Notes: a model not told the origin generated them from the letters alone. A stretch of 64,000 nucleotides of DNA from Marthasterias glacialis (GCA_911728455.2 OU452239.1:7072884-7136883); one strand, 5' to 3'; shown: positions 45,101 to 52,563, numbered from the stretch's first letter. A program made the numbers and translations.

Positions 45101-47933
45101 TGTGCACTGCACTGCGCAGTAACACACTGGGGACCAGACTCCCAAGACAGCGCAAGCGAGATTTTACCATGTGATGACTTCAGTTGAATTGTGTCAATAC
45201 TGTTGTACATCGTTGTTGTAGCCTGTCATAACATAAAACATCTCTCCAATCCTTTACGATCTACACTGGCTACCCATTATTTTTAGACTTCACTACAACA
45301 TCCCCCTCCTGACATTCAAGGCATTTCATGGTTCAGCCCGTCCCTACCTACAGAACATGCTTCAGCATCGGGGTGTCAGGCCAGGTCTGAGGTCATCTGG
45401 CAGCATGCTATTTGTTCCCTGGAACCCGTTCCCTGTCTCTGGAACTCTTTACCTGGATTTCTTAGAGAGACACACGACATTTCCCACTTCCAACAATCTC
45501 TTAAAACACATCTATTCAGATTGGCCTATGAACACTATGAGAATTTCCTATGAGTGATCTCGACCGATGCCTTTGAATGTTTTACAGATAAAGTGCGCCT
45601 TACAAATGCTGTATTATAATTAGTGGCGTGTCGTGGCCGAGCGGATAAGAACACCAGACTCAAGCTCTGGTGCTTCTGATCAGCGGAGTGTGGGTTCGAG
45701 TCCCAGTCGTGACACATGTGTCCTCAAGCAAGACATTTAACCATTAGGCTTATTAACCATTATTGCTGCGTCCTTCGGATGGGACGTAAACATGGTAAAG
45801 CCGTAGGTCCGGTGTGTTGTGTAATGTACGTAAAAAGAAGCCAGTGCACTTATCGAAAAGAGAAGGGGTTCGCCCCGGTGTTCCTAGTTTGATCTGCAGC
45901 AGATTGCGCCACAGCACCTTGTAAGCAGTTACATGGTGCTATATTAAGGAACAGGTCTCATACTTCAAAAGTAACTCTGAATACCTTGCTGGAAAATTAC
46001 TGAGTGCTTTCAAACGCCCATCGGGTGTGATAAAGTGCTATATAAGAACTGCCTATATTATTATTATTAAAACTTCATTTGAAGAACTTTTCATTTTATA
46101 TACATAAAATGTATACTGCAAAAAAAAATGCAAGACATATTATGCATTTCAAGGCTTGAATATCAAGAAAGTCTCCACTTACATGTAGGTCTTGTAACGG
46201 AATTTTATCGACCAAGAAGACCCAAAATATATCCTTTCACACATGTACAAACATGTATGCATGTAGTAAATTTTCAAAATTATTTGGACAATCACTAGAC
46301 TGCAAGACTTAATGGGTTGTGGAGTTACTTGCTAAATTTACCGGACATTGGTCCAACCATCGGGTAGTTCAAGCCCTTCATGTACATGTACATTCATAAC
46401 ATTTACCATGTATATTACAAACATGAACACATGTACCCCAATAACATAGTGTGTACAACTTGCACACATGAAGAGTACAAATGTGAATTTTATTCGACAA
46501 TCAGTAGGTGCAAAACTGTGATTTTAATTCACTATTGATGCCAATAAATAAACGAACAGCGGTCACGGTTGCACAACTCTGAATAAGCTGAAGTATTTGA
46601 CATTCGACAGACAAAGCGTCGCTATGTGGGCCGTACAGCTGTGCACTTTGTACAGTATGTACTGTAGGCCTATATTATCATTTTCTTTGTTAGCCGTGGT
46701 ATTTTCTCCATTTCAGAGCAGACAATTGTGGTGAGCACTATTGCCACATTGTTAGTCAGAATTACTGCCGACTCAAAGTGAAGAAAATTTATAGCATTCA
46801 AAGACCTTCAAATACATGTAACAACCATTGCTTCATATTTAGATTGCTGCAAACAAAGTAAGCACACTCGATGTAAACATGTACGAATGTGGAAAAAGTC
46901 CCTCACAAAAGTAAAACAATTTTTTGTTGATTTCCCTTAATATGAATTTTTGGGTGAACAAAGAAAAATTGACTGGAGCGGGATTTGAACCTGCGACCAC
47001 CGGCTTAACGTACCGGTACGTTAAACCGGTGGTAACTGGTTCAAATCCCGCTCCAGTCAATTCTTCTTTGACCACCCAAAAATTTATTTAAAATTTACCC
47101 AGTCAGTTTCCCTTCTGGTTTATGGCTTGATATTCCCTTTATGATCACCTACTTTGATGAACTTTTCATGGTATAAGTAGAATGGAAGGTGTGATTATAA
47201 AATTGCCTCCATGCCTCTGGTCATTCCCTTTGAAATGTTACAGTACAAGTGTGTAAATAATTGACAGCTAGGTGCCCTTCGCTAACGGAAAACTGTCTCA
47301 CCCTGAATTTTCAGTCGCGTGTCATGGCTGAGCGGTCTCTACAGCGGACTCAAGTTCTGATGGTTAAGCCATAGGGGGTTCGAATCCTGGTCATGACACC
47401 TGTATTCTTGAGCAAGATGTTTTACTATAATTGTTTCTCTTCACCCAGGGATATAAATGGGTACCTGCGAGGGTAGAGGTTGATATTGTGTTTGAAAAAG
47501 CCTCCGGAGCGCCACGGCAGCTCGGGGCTGTATACTCCCCAGGGAGCTGAGAAAGATTACAGGAATGTTATTGGCCCAAAGACCAGGGCACTAATGTAAA
47601 GCGCAATGAGACGTTATTGTGAAACGCACTTTCTACATGTAAGAACTATTTTTTATTATTATTATCCGGCCTAGTTAAGGGCAAACCCTCTCATTTGGAA
47701 AGAGAAAACCGACCTACCTCCTTGTACAGATTCCACGCATGGAGAACACACCACCGTTCCACGACCAACAACCGCAGCGATTTCACAGCCAACGACATCC
47801 GTTGTCGGAAGCACCCTTGGGCGCCTGACCCCGCCCTCCCCTCCCGACTCATCACGGACGAGGTGGACGCATAGAGTTTAGACTGCGAGGACCACAGCAG
47901 ATGCTCGCAACTGATACTAGGATATGATTCCAT
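21054..47933 (-). CDS. DIXDC1: Dixin (coiled-coil DIX domain protein), complete, 19 coding exons, 771 codons
   Basis: Seen: nineteen exons (47718-47933, 41443-41572, 40445-40570, 36824-37064, 35235-35315, 33541-33716, 31333-31472, 30535-30627, 29626-29730, 29210-29314, 28797-28943, 28238-28345, 27839-27931, 27059-27160, 25823-25891, 24636-24723, 23957-24068, 22148-22256, 21054-21128) sum to 2,316 nt and read in one frame. Order: 72-residue N-terminus, calponin-homology domain (about 73-185), Ala-rich and Ser-rich linker (185-325), coiled coil (about 335-590), the [17 protein letters not shown] segment conserved in dixins (about 600), and DIX domain (about 690-769). Known: dixin binds Dishevelled and Axin through head-to-tail DIX polymerisation, promotes canonical Wnt signalling and binds actin. 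Vertebrate dixin is near 683 residues; this one is longer at the N-terminus and linker. The gene converges on the receptor gene. Introns 7 and 17 hold tandem copies of the gene's own splice junctions. Confidence 0.95.
22148..22256 (-). CDS. DIXDC1: Dixin exon 18: core of DIX domain
   Basis: Acceptor TTTACCCTAG, donor GTGAGG, phase 2 to 0. Encodes [17 protein letters not shown] and [18 protein letters not shown], the most conserved DIX block. Its acceptor junction has been copied about six times into the intron at 22300-22925. Confidence 0.97.
22240..22925 (-). repeat. About 90-115-bp degenerate array copied from the dixin intron 17 / exon 18 junction
   Basis: Blocks of CCTCACCAAGCCTAGGGTAA and TCAGCAATAACAA recur near 22250, 22340, 22435, 22540, 22630, 22748 and 22855, separated by CATTCATTACATGATGG and ATTAACCCTCCTACATGTAC. 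The first block is the real acceptor and first exon 18 bases. Copies are imperfect and vary in length. Confidence 0.88.
23066..23345 (+). mobile_element. tRNA-derived SINE, body A, lies between the two splice-junction arrays
   Basis: Lacks the A box; starts near CTTGTGGCCAAGTCATCAGG and GTGGGTTCGAATCCTGGTCA, continues to AATGGCCCAGTGACCAGGGG. Its tail runs into the first 73-bp unit. Confidence 0.85.
23349..23960 (-). repeat. 73-bp tandem array copied from the dixin exon 17 / intron 17 junction
   Basis: The TTACCTTTTAGGAATGGAGT block recurs at 23369, 23442, 23515, 23588, 23661, 23734, 23807, 23880 and 23953, always 73 bases apart; the last is the real exon 17 end. On the - strand each unit reads CCATTCCTAAAAG then GTAACT, so coding bases (VTPFxNSIPK) and the 5' splice site are both repeated. 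Confidence 0.96.
23957..24068 (-). CDS. DIXDC1: Dixin exon 17: first part of DIX domain
   Basis: Acceptor TTATGACAG, donor GTAACT, phase 1 to 2. Encodes [20 protein letters not shown], the first beta strands of the DIX domain. The last about 35 bases plus the donor recur eight more times at 73-bp spacing in the intron (23349-23956). Confidence 0.96.
24139..24496 (+). repeat. 61-bp minisatellite in dixin intron 16
   Basis: About five and a half units of the same 61-bp sequence found at 6454-6872, here with ATAAAGTTCA in the variable part. Same orientation relative to the window, so opposite relative to the host gene. Confidence 0.95.
24636..24723 (-). CDS. DIXDC1: Dixin exon 16: linker before DIX
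   Basis: Acceptor TATTTACAG, donor GTAAGT, phase 0 to 1. Encodes [19 protein letters not shown], a Ser/Asn-rich linker. Phases fit the exons on both sides. Confidence 0.85.
25823..25891 (-). CDS. DIXDC1: Dixin exon 15 (69 bp)
   Basis: Acceptor TGTTTGCAG, donor GTAAGT, phase 0 to 0. Encodes [16 protein letters not shown], matching vertebrate GISSLMERLHVM immediately after DSLEQ. Confidence 0.92.
25995..26065 (-). mobile_element. Inverted partner of the second tRNA-headed SINE
   Basis: On the - strand it reads GGCTCAGTTGGTAGAGTGTC, the tRNA D-arm segment, and ends in TTTTCTTGGTTCACC, like the tail of the + copy at 26168. Confidence 0.6.
26168..26395 (+). mobile_element. Second tRNA-headed SINE family
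   Basis: GGCTGGATAGCTCAGTTGGT looks like a tRNA 5' half and AGGTTCAAATCCCGCTCCAG a 3' half, with matching acceptor arms, but the anticodon and T stems do not pair. The tail TTTACCCAGTCAGTTTTCCT also follows the copy at 47040. A tRNA-like inverse piece lies at 25995-26060. Confidence 0.7.
26690..26915. mobile_element. Fold-back element in dixin intron 14
   Basis: Outer arms TTTTTTGAGGTATGGCGGAC and TCTGCCATACCTCAAAAAGG are inverted; inside, GTGTCCACCAT and ATGGTGGACAC form a second inverted pair. Nearly the whole 225 bp can form a hairpin. Confidence 0.75.
27059..27160 (-). CDS. DIXDC1: Dixin exon 14: conserved pre-DIX segment
   Basis: Acceptor GCTATGCAG, donor GTACAA, phase 0 to 0. Encodes [18 protein letters not shown] and [13 protein letters not shown], nearly identical to a dixin-specific block in vertebrates. 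Confidence 0.95.
27255..27375 (-). mobile_element. SINE fragment, body A
   Basis: Inverse of the CTCCTAAGGAGTTGAGATGG body segment, ending at GGTACCCATTAGGCC where a second copy begins. Confidence 0.7.
27378..27678 (-). mobile_element. tRNA-derived SINE, body A
   Basis: On the - strand: GATGGCCGAGTCATCAGGGT, GTGGGTTCGAATCCCGGTCG, TACATGGGTACCTGTGAGGG, CTCCCCAGGGAGCTGAGATG, AATGTTCGGGTGCCATGAG. Confidence 0.88.
27839..27931 (-). CDS. DIXDC1: Dixin exon 13: end of coiled coil
   Basis: Acceptor ATTTTTTAG, donor GTATTC, phase 0 to 0. Encodes [20 protein letters not shown], corresponding to vertebrate VDLERELEHKD. Confidence 0.88.
28238..28345 (-). CDS. DIXDC1: Dixin exon 12: coiled coil
   Basis: Acceptor TTTTTCAG, donor GTAAGA, phase 0 to 0. 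Encodes [13 protein letters not shown] and [15 protein letters not shown]. Confidence 0.9.
28797..28943 (-). CDS. DIXDC1: Dixin exon 11: coiled coil
   Basis: Acceptor TTTTCTCAG, donor GTCAGT, phase 0 to 0. 49 residues of uninterrupted heptads, e.g. [17 protein letters not shown] and [16 protein letters not shown]. Confidence 0.92.
29210..29314 (-). CDS. DIXDC1: Dixin exon 10: coiled coil
   Basis: Acceptor TACCTTAG, donor GTAAGA, phase 0 to 0. Encodes [18 protein letters not shown] and [10 protein letters not shown], matching vertebrate LQQRLTQQD...QELLRANM. Confidence 0.93.
29626..29730 (-). CDS. DIXDC1: Dixin exon 9: coiled coil
   Basis: Acceptor CATTATCAG, donor GTAAGA, phase 0 to 0. Encodes [17 protein letters not shown] and [13 protein letters not shown], heptad-patterned and close to vertebrate dixin. 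Confidence 0.93.
30005..30290 (-). mobile_element. tRNA-derived SINE, body A
   Basis: On the - strand: GTGTGGGTTCGAATGCCAGT, TCATAACCCAGGGGC, CTCCTAAGGAGTTGAGATGG. In dixin intron 8. Confidence 0.8.
30535..30627 (-). CDS. DIXDC1: Dixin exon 8
   Basis: Acceptor CACCCCTAG, donor GTGGGT, phase 0 to 0. Encodes [19 protein letters not shown] and ends KEQV; the donor was placed after GTG because EQV-VVLQARL then aligns without gaps to vertebrate EQLIIIQSRL. Confidence 0.88.
31027..31345 (-). repeat. About 95-130-bp array copied from the dixin exon 7 / intron 7 junction
   Basis: CTTCTCTTACCAATTCTTGA, which on the - strand is the exon 7 end plus donor GTAAGAGAAG, occurs at the true junction (31333) and again at 31238 and 31109, with a truncated copy at 31206. 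Between them lie AAGGACCTAACATCGTTAAT and GAAGGATCAATAATCAATA blocks. Confidence 0.88.
31333..31472 (-). CDS. DIXDC1: Dixin exon 7: start of coiled coil
   Basis: Acceptor CATCAACAG, donor GTAAGA, phase 1 to 0. Encodes an Arg/Ser-rich stretch, then [15 protein letters not shown] and [11 protein letters not shown], matching the SWEEQLLEQQ...LQALL region of vertebrate dixin. Its donor junction has been copied downstream at 31027-31260. Confidence 0.9.
33125..33371 (+). mobile_element. hAT-type MITE, third copy
   Basis: Same family; ends CAAAGACAATAGAGCG and CCATAATCTTTG. Flanks GCTATTAG and CTATCAGT only partly match. In dixin intron 6. Confidence 0.85.
33541..33716 (-). CDS. DIXDC1: Dixin exon 6: Ser/Pro/Thr linker
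   Basis: Acceptor CTTGGCAG, donor GTAAAA, phase 2 to 1. Low-complexity linker [18 protein letters not shown] followed by a Ser/Thr/Pro stretch ending MGHMSDSDQ. Likely disordered and phosphorylated (inferred). Confidence 0.87.
34739..35052. mobile_element. Inverted-repeat element in dixin intron 5
   Basis: GTAAAGCCCCTTCCACACGA at the left and AATGTGAAAAGGGCTTAAC at the right, with internal CCCGGGAAA motifs. Confidence 0.6.
35235..35315 (-). CDS. DIXDC1: Dixin exon 5: Ser-rich linker
   Basis: Acceptor GTCATCAG, donor GTATAC, phase 2 to 2. Encodes [19 protein letters not shown]. Conservation is weaker here, but RNSS matches vertebrate dixin just after the RYRQR motif and both phases fit. Confidence 0.85.
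35889..36028 (+). mobile_element. Palindromic MITE (GAAACCACGG type)
   Basis: ACGAAACCACGGGCTGGGCT then inverted AAGCACAAGCCGTGGTTTGG-like right end (CACAAGCCGTGGTTTGGTAA). Confidence 0.7.
36232..36366 (+). mobile_element. Palindromic MITE (GGCCCAATTTCATGGC type)
   Basis: ATGGGCCAAATTTCATGGCT, CTTACCGTGGAATTCTGC, then in inverse GCGCAGAATTCTTTGGTAAG and CATGAAGTTGGGCC. Almost the whole element is a hairpin. Confidence 0.8.
36437..36625 (+). repeat. 15-bp minisatellite in dixin intron 4
   Basis: About twelve units close to CTCAAGATGGCTGCC. Because the unit is a multiple of three it creates a repetitive open frame, which I do not regard as a gene. Confidence 0.9.
36824..37064 (-). CDS. DIXDC1: Dixin exon 4: end of CH domain and Ala-rich linker
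   Basis: Acceptor CCCCTGCAG, donor GTGAGA, phase 1 to 2. Encodes [20 protein letters not shown] (last CH helix), a Thr/Ala linker, then [15 protein letters not shown] and LRRYREQR, a segment also present in vertebrate dixin. Confidence 0.95.
37356..37630 (+). mobile_element. MITE, sister of the element nested at 18484
   Basis: Ends AATAGGCCTCATTTTTTACC and TGTCAAAAATACGGCCTATT; the interior (GTAGATTGGGGGT, CCATAGAAATAGTGTGGTAA) matches the copy nested in 18377-18856. Confidence 0.85.
37650..37920 (-). mobile_element. tRNA-derived SINE, internally deleted, body B
   Basis: On the - strand: GTGTCGTGGCCGAGCGAATA, GTGGGTTCGAGTCCCGGTTG, then a jump to the GGTCTGCCCCGGTGTTCCTG body and AACAGGTCTCATACTTC. 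Confidence 0.88.
38025..38690 (+). repeat. 19-bp minisatellite in dixin intron 3
   Basis: About 34 units of GAAGGAAAATTAGCCATCG and variants (ACCCTCA, GCCCTCG) with two short interruptions near 38332 and 38521. Confidence 0.95.
39691..40054 (+). mobile_element. tRNA-derived SINE, full length, body A
   Basis: GTGTCGTGGCCGAGCGGATA, GTGGGTTCGAATCCCGGTTG, CTCCCCAGGGAGCTGAGATG, AAGCGCTTTGAGACGGCC, AAAGCGCTATATAAAAACTG and (TTA)n. One of the best-preserved copies. Confidence 0.94.
40445..40570 (-). CDS. DIXDC1: Dixin exon 3: CH domain
   Basis: Acceptor TTTGGCAG, donor GTATGA, phase 1 to 1. Encodes [12 protein letters not shown] and [20 protein letters not shown], the central CH-domain helices. 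Confidence 0.96.
40753..40985. mobile_element. Inverted-repeat element in dixin intron 2
   Basis: GGTTTACACCACCACAGCTA and GCCATAGTTGTGGTGGTGTA are inverted around a CpG-rich core (CACGCGCGCGGCGCGAC). Confidence 0.6.
41443..41572 (-). CDS. DIXDC1: Dixin exon 2: start of CH domain
   Basis: Acceptor TAACACAG, donor GTAAGT, phase 0 to 1. Encodes [17 protein letters not shown] and [19 protein letters not shown], nearly identical to the first helices of the vertebrate dixin CH domain. Confidence 0.96.
41871..42150 (-). mobile_element. Truncated LINE, reverse transcriptase C-terminus
   Basis: The - strand frame carries [19 protein letters not shown] and [12 protein letters not shown], the SFFPRTIxxWN-type motif at the end of jockey/CR1 reverse transcriptases. 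Lies in dixin intron 1. Confidence 0.75.
42500..42900. repeat. About 120-bp degenerate tandem repeat in dixin intron 1
   Basis: Three to four units of CAACCCTCCTACTGTCTGAC, CAATCAATATCATCCAGTG, TGGTTTTGAATGA and a GATATCATG segment. A single related copy lies at 22930-22985, next to the exon 18 acceptor array. Confidence 0.8.
44310..44376 (+). repeat. AT-rich (TTTA)n-like simple repeat
   Basis: Degenerate TTATTTATT tracts within dixin intron 1. Confidence 0.8.
45237..45620 (+). mobile_element. Truncated LINE (CR1/L2-like), reverse transcriptase C-terminus
   Basis: The + strand encodes [14 protein letters not shown] then [15 protein letters not shown], the signature that follows the reverse transcriptase core in CR1/L2-like non-LTR elements, then a degenerate C-terminus and a GTGCGCCTTACAAATGCTGT tail. 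Frame shifts occur; not functional. A short duplicate of its start is near 45005-45050. Confidence 0.82.
45628..46075 (+). mobile_element. tRNA-derived SINE, full length, body B
   Basis: GTGTCGTGGCCGAGCGGATA, GTGGGTTCGAGTCCCAGTCG, GGGACGTAAACATGG, CGCCCCGGTGTTCCTAG, CGCCCATCGGGTGTGATAAA, GTGCTATATAAGAACTG, (TTA)n. Sits directly after a LINE 3' end. Confidence 0.93.
46955..47125. mobile_element. Near-perfect palindrome made from two tRNA-SINE ends
   Basis: GACTGGAGCGGGATTTGAAC and GTTCAAATCCCGCTCCAGTC face each other around ACCACCGG...CCGGTGGT and a TACCGGTACGTTA centre; arms extend outward through AACAAAGAAAAATT/AATTCTTCTTTG. The right arm continues into the SINE tail seen at 26240-26390. 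Confidence 0.88.
47322..47665 (+). mobile_element. tRNA-derived SINE, full length, body A
   Basis: GTGTCATGGCTGAGCGGTCT, GGGGGTTCGAATCCTGGTCA, then the same body as 17848-18178 to AAGCGCAATGAGACGTTAT and (TTA)n. Ends about 50 bases from dixin exon 1. Confidence 0.92.
47718..47933 (-). CDS. DIXDC1: Dixin exon 1: start codon and N-terminus
   Basis: Open from ATG at 47931-47933; donor GTAGGT after a GAG codon, phase 0. It ends in NLYKE, matching the position of the vertebrate NE that precedes [11 protein letters not shown]. The 72-residue leader is much longer than the about 20 residues in vertebrates; an internal Met ([13 protein letters not shown] region) or another first exon could be the true start. 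Confidence 0.72.
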
Positions 47934-50900
47934 TGGGATTTAGATTGAATCAAACGAACGTTGACGACGTGCAAGTCCACGGAATGAACACGTAATTTTG
48001 GCCCTTCAAAGTCTACAAACTAGGCTTACTCCATAATATATAAATTATTGCACACAATCAAAGTCACATGCAAATAGGCCAAACAGTAGAGTTGATTACT
48101 TGACTCTGTTTTGATGTACACACATACTATTGCACACAAACAGCGCAATGAATGTGCTGATTAATTTTTCTAAAATGAAGAGTTTTTCAAGTTTCACAAC
48201 TGAAACTGCCGACGTCTAAAATACTGTACTCCTGAACAGAAATTTGGATTACACTTTTGTAACAAACAATATTGGCACACATCAGTCAGTTAATCCTACA
48301 CTTGTACATCAATTGGGGCCATCTGATAGAAAATCAAACAGCCAGACAGCGAACAGCTGTTGTCGTTTTTTTTTCTCTGAAAATATTATTCACAAAACCA
48401 GCAAGACCGCCGTCTTGTTCATGCTAGGATGAATCAACACTACAAGGTTTACGATTATTTATCCTTGAGGATTGTTAATGATGGTGAAGTTGGCATGGAT
48501 GGAGTCGGATTTCCCTCAAATGGAAATATTACAGAGAAAAGACATCGTTGAGCCTGATGTTTTTTTAAACTTTGATGATTTTCTACACGATTCACAGATA
48601 AAAATAAAGATCCATCTCCATCAAAGCTGAGTACGGCACCTTCCACCTCCCAAAGGTATGTTTTGGTTCTCCAGAAAGACGACAACAAGTTTTACATTCC
48701 AGATGTAAACAGCATTTAGAGTGTAGCTCACGCAAATGAAGGAATATTATGCACAGTTTATCCAGAGTTCACTTCATGTACTAACTCACACTCCACAGCA
48801 GGCACAGCTGTGCAATTCATATTTTCTCCTCAAACAAACATCCTTAATGTATGCAGTCAGCTTTCATGAATATCCTCCGAAGAAAATTTGTAATGACTTC
48901 CACGGAAGACCCACACGGATGATGGAGTTCAACATTTAGAAAATCATGGGTGAAGTACTCTTGTACGAAGTACCATGATGTTGGCTTGTATCACTCAGTG
49001 TACATGTACATAGTACATCCTTTAAGTATTGCACACTGGTACAGTGTACGTCTTATATGCAAATGTAGGATTTAAAGCAATGCACTTTTGCATCGGTGCA
49101 GTAGTGTAGTTCACTCACTAGTCAGGCACATCAATGTTTTTGTCTGTGATATCCATAAGACACTTGTGAAGCACAGGTTCCAGAAGTAGGATGTGAATCT
49201 AACAGTTCATTCACACTATAAGTGGCTGCTCAGCATTGTGTCTTTTGACATTGGCATGATAACTCTGAGATGAGCATCCCTTCGTTTCCAATCCAGCATC
49301 ATCGTCTTCATTCTCATCCTCCCTCTGCTCCCTAGGGAAGAAGCTGTGACTCCGTCAAGCACAACCAGACTCATGAAGGGCAATCATAAGAATATTATAA
49401 TCACTCCTCAGTCCTCACGCTGAGATGGCAAGTTCTGCCGTCTCCTTGTAAGCCTTTAGACCGGTCGGCGCAGCAATCCTAAATGCATCACTACATCTTA
49501 TGTGAAGGTGACTCTCGACTCATTTTAGGCCACTCCAAGTTATCCACCAATAAAAACTTAATTATGCGCTTGTGAATATCACTACAGGGGGCTCTATGCA
49601 GGGGGTAATTCTCTTTACACCTTCCTTCAGCATAGGGTTGAGACAAAAAAAAACATTGACTTCTTCTGAGCCTATGTGTACCTCATCAATATGCACACTC
49701 GGTGTAGTGTGTTCTAGAACTATCCGATTACAACTGACATCAGAGAATAAATCCTATAAATAGAGCCTCCCACTGCAGTTGAGGATTCATGGTTATTGTA
49801 CAGTTATGTAATTTACCATAATAAAGCCAATCACAGCTGTGCCTGTGCAAAACAATCAGAGTTATCCAATGTAAATGTACTTCAGAAGCTGTCTGAGTTC
49901 CTCACACTGTAACGTTATGACGGATGTAAAAATAGAATTACGTAACTTGGAGAAATGTGCCGGGTGTGGAGAGTACCATCTGAAATGTCCACCAGCAATT
50001 ACATTCAATCATCTAGATGATCCGAGGTACAGTTACCCGTGAAAAATGACCATTTAATAGCACAGAGTGTACAAATCTTACACAGCTAATTTATTCTCCA
50101 GCTTCCACTGAAGGGGTCAACTCCACCAACAACAAACCACCAACACTGACAGAAATACACTGCTTTGTTATCGCTGTACAGCGTCAACACGTGTTAGACA
50201 CTCTCTCTGTACACTGCATAATGGTACATGTACTACCAGACGGAGACTGCTTGACATCGTGCCAAAGCAGATGCACTGCACACAATCAATATTATTTTCA
50301 AATGTAACTTTTGAGTTGAGTAATAACCCCCCCCCCCCTCACCACCCCATAAATACCTGGGCTCACTATTAAAGAATCCGTTCTGCTCTGCTGGTTTTTT
50401 TTCTTTATAATGAAATCTGGAAAGCTCCTGAGGCTTTACTGTGATGGTTGATGGTGAGCATTGAGTGGAGAAAGTGAATGCCCTTGTGGGCTTTGTTGGT
50501 GTGGTCAGTGGGGAAGTTTAACACTGTAATGCTTTTTTTATGCTGGAGGGAGGGGAGGGTGGAGGGAAGGGGGGTGTGGCAGAAATAAAGATAAATACAT
50601 TGTACTGGTAGCATCTGATTGAATGCTTGGCTTTACGGGTTGTCATGGTAGTGGCTTCTTCTTTTTTACTCAAGGAACAAAAGGATTCATAGCCATTATC
50701 ATTAAAAAAGCAAGTGCAGAATTTACTCTTACATGACAAGTGTTCATGTCTGTGATAAAATGCATTAACGCATTTTTAACTTGGGAAAAAAGGAGAGAAC
50801 AAATACATTGTAGCTGTTGCAAACTGCTTACCAACATAACCTCCTTATTTGTTGTCAAGGATGCTAATTGTACTCATGAATGGTTTTGCAAGAATAAAAT

Positions 50901-52491
50901 TCATTCACAATCTCCTGAAATTTTCAAGTAAACCACACTTTGTACTTATTTTCCTGTGATGATTTTATAGCCAAACCAACATCATAAAAAGAACAAAATT
51001 TTTAAGAATCTATTCTTACATGACAATTGGTCACGTCTGTGATAAAATGTATAAATGCATTTTTATCATGGGAAAAAAGAGAAATACATTGATAGCTGTT
51101 GAAAACAGCATGGAAACATAATGTCCTTATTCTGACCTCACGGTTCAGCCCTAGCAAAGTCTTTCCCACAGAAAGTCTCATGTACACATATGTTTCTGTA
51201 CCTTTTGATTCACCCCAAAAAGAAAAACAAATCTCCAATTTAGCTGTTTACTCAAAATCGTTTAAAATTATTTTGAGTTTTGTATTGTAAACACAGGTAA
51301 TGATCACCCTAAAAAAAATGCTCCTTCATTCATAAATATTGTTTTACTTTCATTTATTCATTGATTTTTTTCCCCCACAAAATTGTACAAATAAAAACAA
51401 CTTGCAAAGGCAGACTTAAGCTCAGATGTACAAAAGTAACTGAAGGTAATGTGGCGTGTCGTGGCCGAGCAGTCAAGTGCACAGGATTCAAGCTCTGGTG
51501 TTTCTGATCAGCAGAGTGTGGGTTCGAATCCCGGTCATGACACTTGTGTCCTTTTGAGCAAGACACTTAACCATTATTGCTTCATCCTTCGGATGGGACG
51601 TAAAGCTGTTGGTCCTGTGTGTTGTGTAATGCACGTAAAAGAACCCAGTTACACTTATCGCTAAGAGAAGGGGTTTGCCCTGGTGTTTCTGGCAGTGGCT
51701 GCTGAATGCACCACAGCGCTTTGTAAACCCTTAAATACATGTAAGGTGCTACATAAATGGGTCTCATAATTGAAAAAAAAAAAACCTTCAAAAACCTGTC
51801 GTAAAAAATGACAATAATAAGCACCTTGGGTACCTAACTGCGGGTAGATGCGTGCGCTATACATTTGTAAGACTCCGGTATTATTACAGTATCTCTTTAA
51901 AAATAACGATCTGATCTGCATTTCTGATCATTGCTGAAATTCATTACCCAATACTTTCCTGAAAACAAAAATAAATAAATAAAATACAGGGCTCGAAATT
52001 TACACTGGACCGATGGCCCCAGGCCAGTAGTTTTAAGCATTGGTCAATAAACTCACGATCGGACTGAAGTCCGACAGTCTTGTGTTTGTCAATTAATACC
52101 ATTTTTTGTTGTTGTTCAATTGTGGACTTCAAGTCTGATAAATATCTTTTAACTCTGTTGAGTATTGAAGAATACTAACCCATCAGACAAATGGGATAAA
52201 TCTTCTCTTAGTGCATGCTCAAATAACATGAATAAAAACAGTTTATAGTTCAACTGTGTAGATGAATTTTCCTCATTTCAATTTTGGTCACTGTCAAAAC
52301 AATTTCTGGTCCAAGTAAAATTATTGAGCCACAAGCCCTGCTGAGTTGTGGATTCCCCTCCCAAAGTCAAGCGCTGACATTTTATCAGCCATCATCTCAA
52401 ATGAAAACAAACGCTGACGTTGAGTTTTGGGCGGTGACAGCATACAGCACGCTGATTAGCAAAGAGCACTTTATCGAGTAATCAATAGGAT
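47934..52491. other. Region upstream of dixin exon 1
   Basis: No exon supported. Expected to contain the dixin 5' UTR and promoter, but no TATA or initiator is convincing. One SINE lies at 51452-51900 and simple tracts occur at about 50330 (C-run) and 50540-50580 (GGGAGG-rich). The rest looks unique and AT-rich. Confidence 0.4.
51452..51900 (+). mobile_element. tRNA-derived SINE, full length, body B variant
   Basis: GTGTCGTGGCCGAGCAGTCA, GTGGGTTCGAATCCCGGTCA, GTAATGCACGTAAAAGAACC, GGTGCTACATAAATGGGTCT, AAGCACCTTGGGTACC. Same variant as 1-245. Confidence 0.92.
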
Positions 52492-52563
52492 CTACACATA
52501 GTCCGTGTAGGCTGGGTCCAATGCCAGCAGCTGACAGATGGTGTAAATGGAATCAAACGATTT
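52492..52563 (-). CDS. Candidate last exon of an unidentified gene upstream of dixin
   Basis: Seen: a clean acceptor (ATCTTGTCCTAG) followed by 23 codons with natural-looking codon use, KSFDSIYTICQLLALDPAYT then DYV, and a TAG stop. The sequence is not part of any repeat family I see here. I do not recognise the protein. Upstream exons of the same strand should lie at higher coordinates; the best candidate ends at 61600. A chance acceptor plus short open frame remains possible. Confidence 0.35.
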   Translation of the reverse strand, partial: KSFDSIYTICQLLALDPAYTDYV

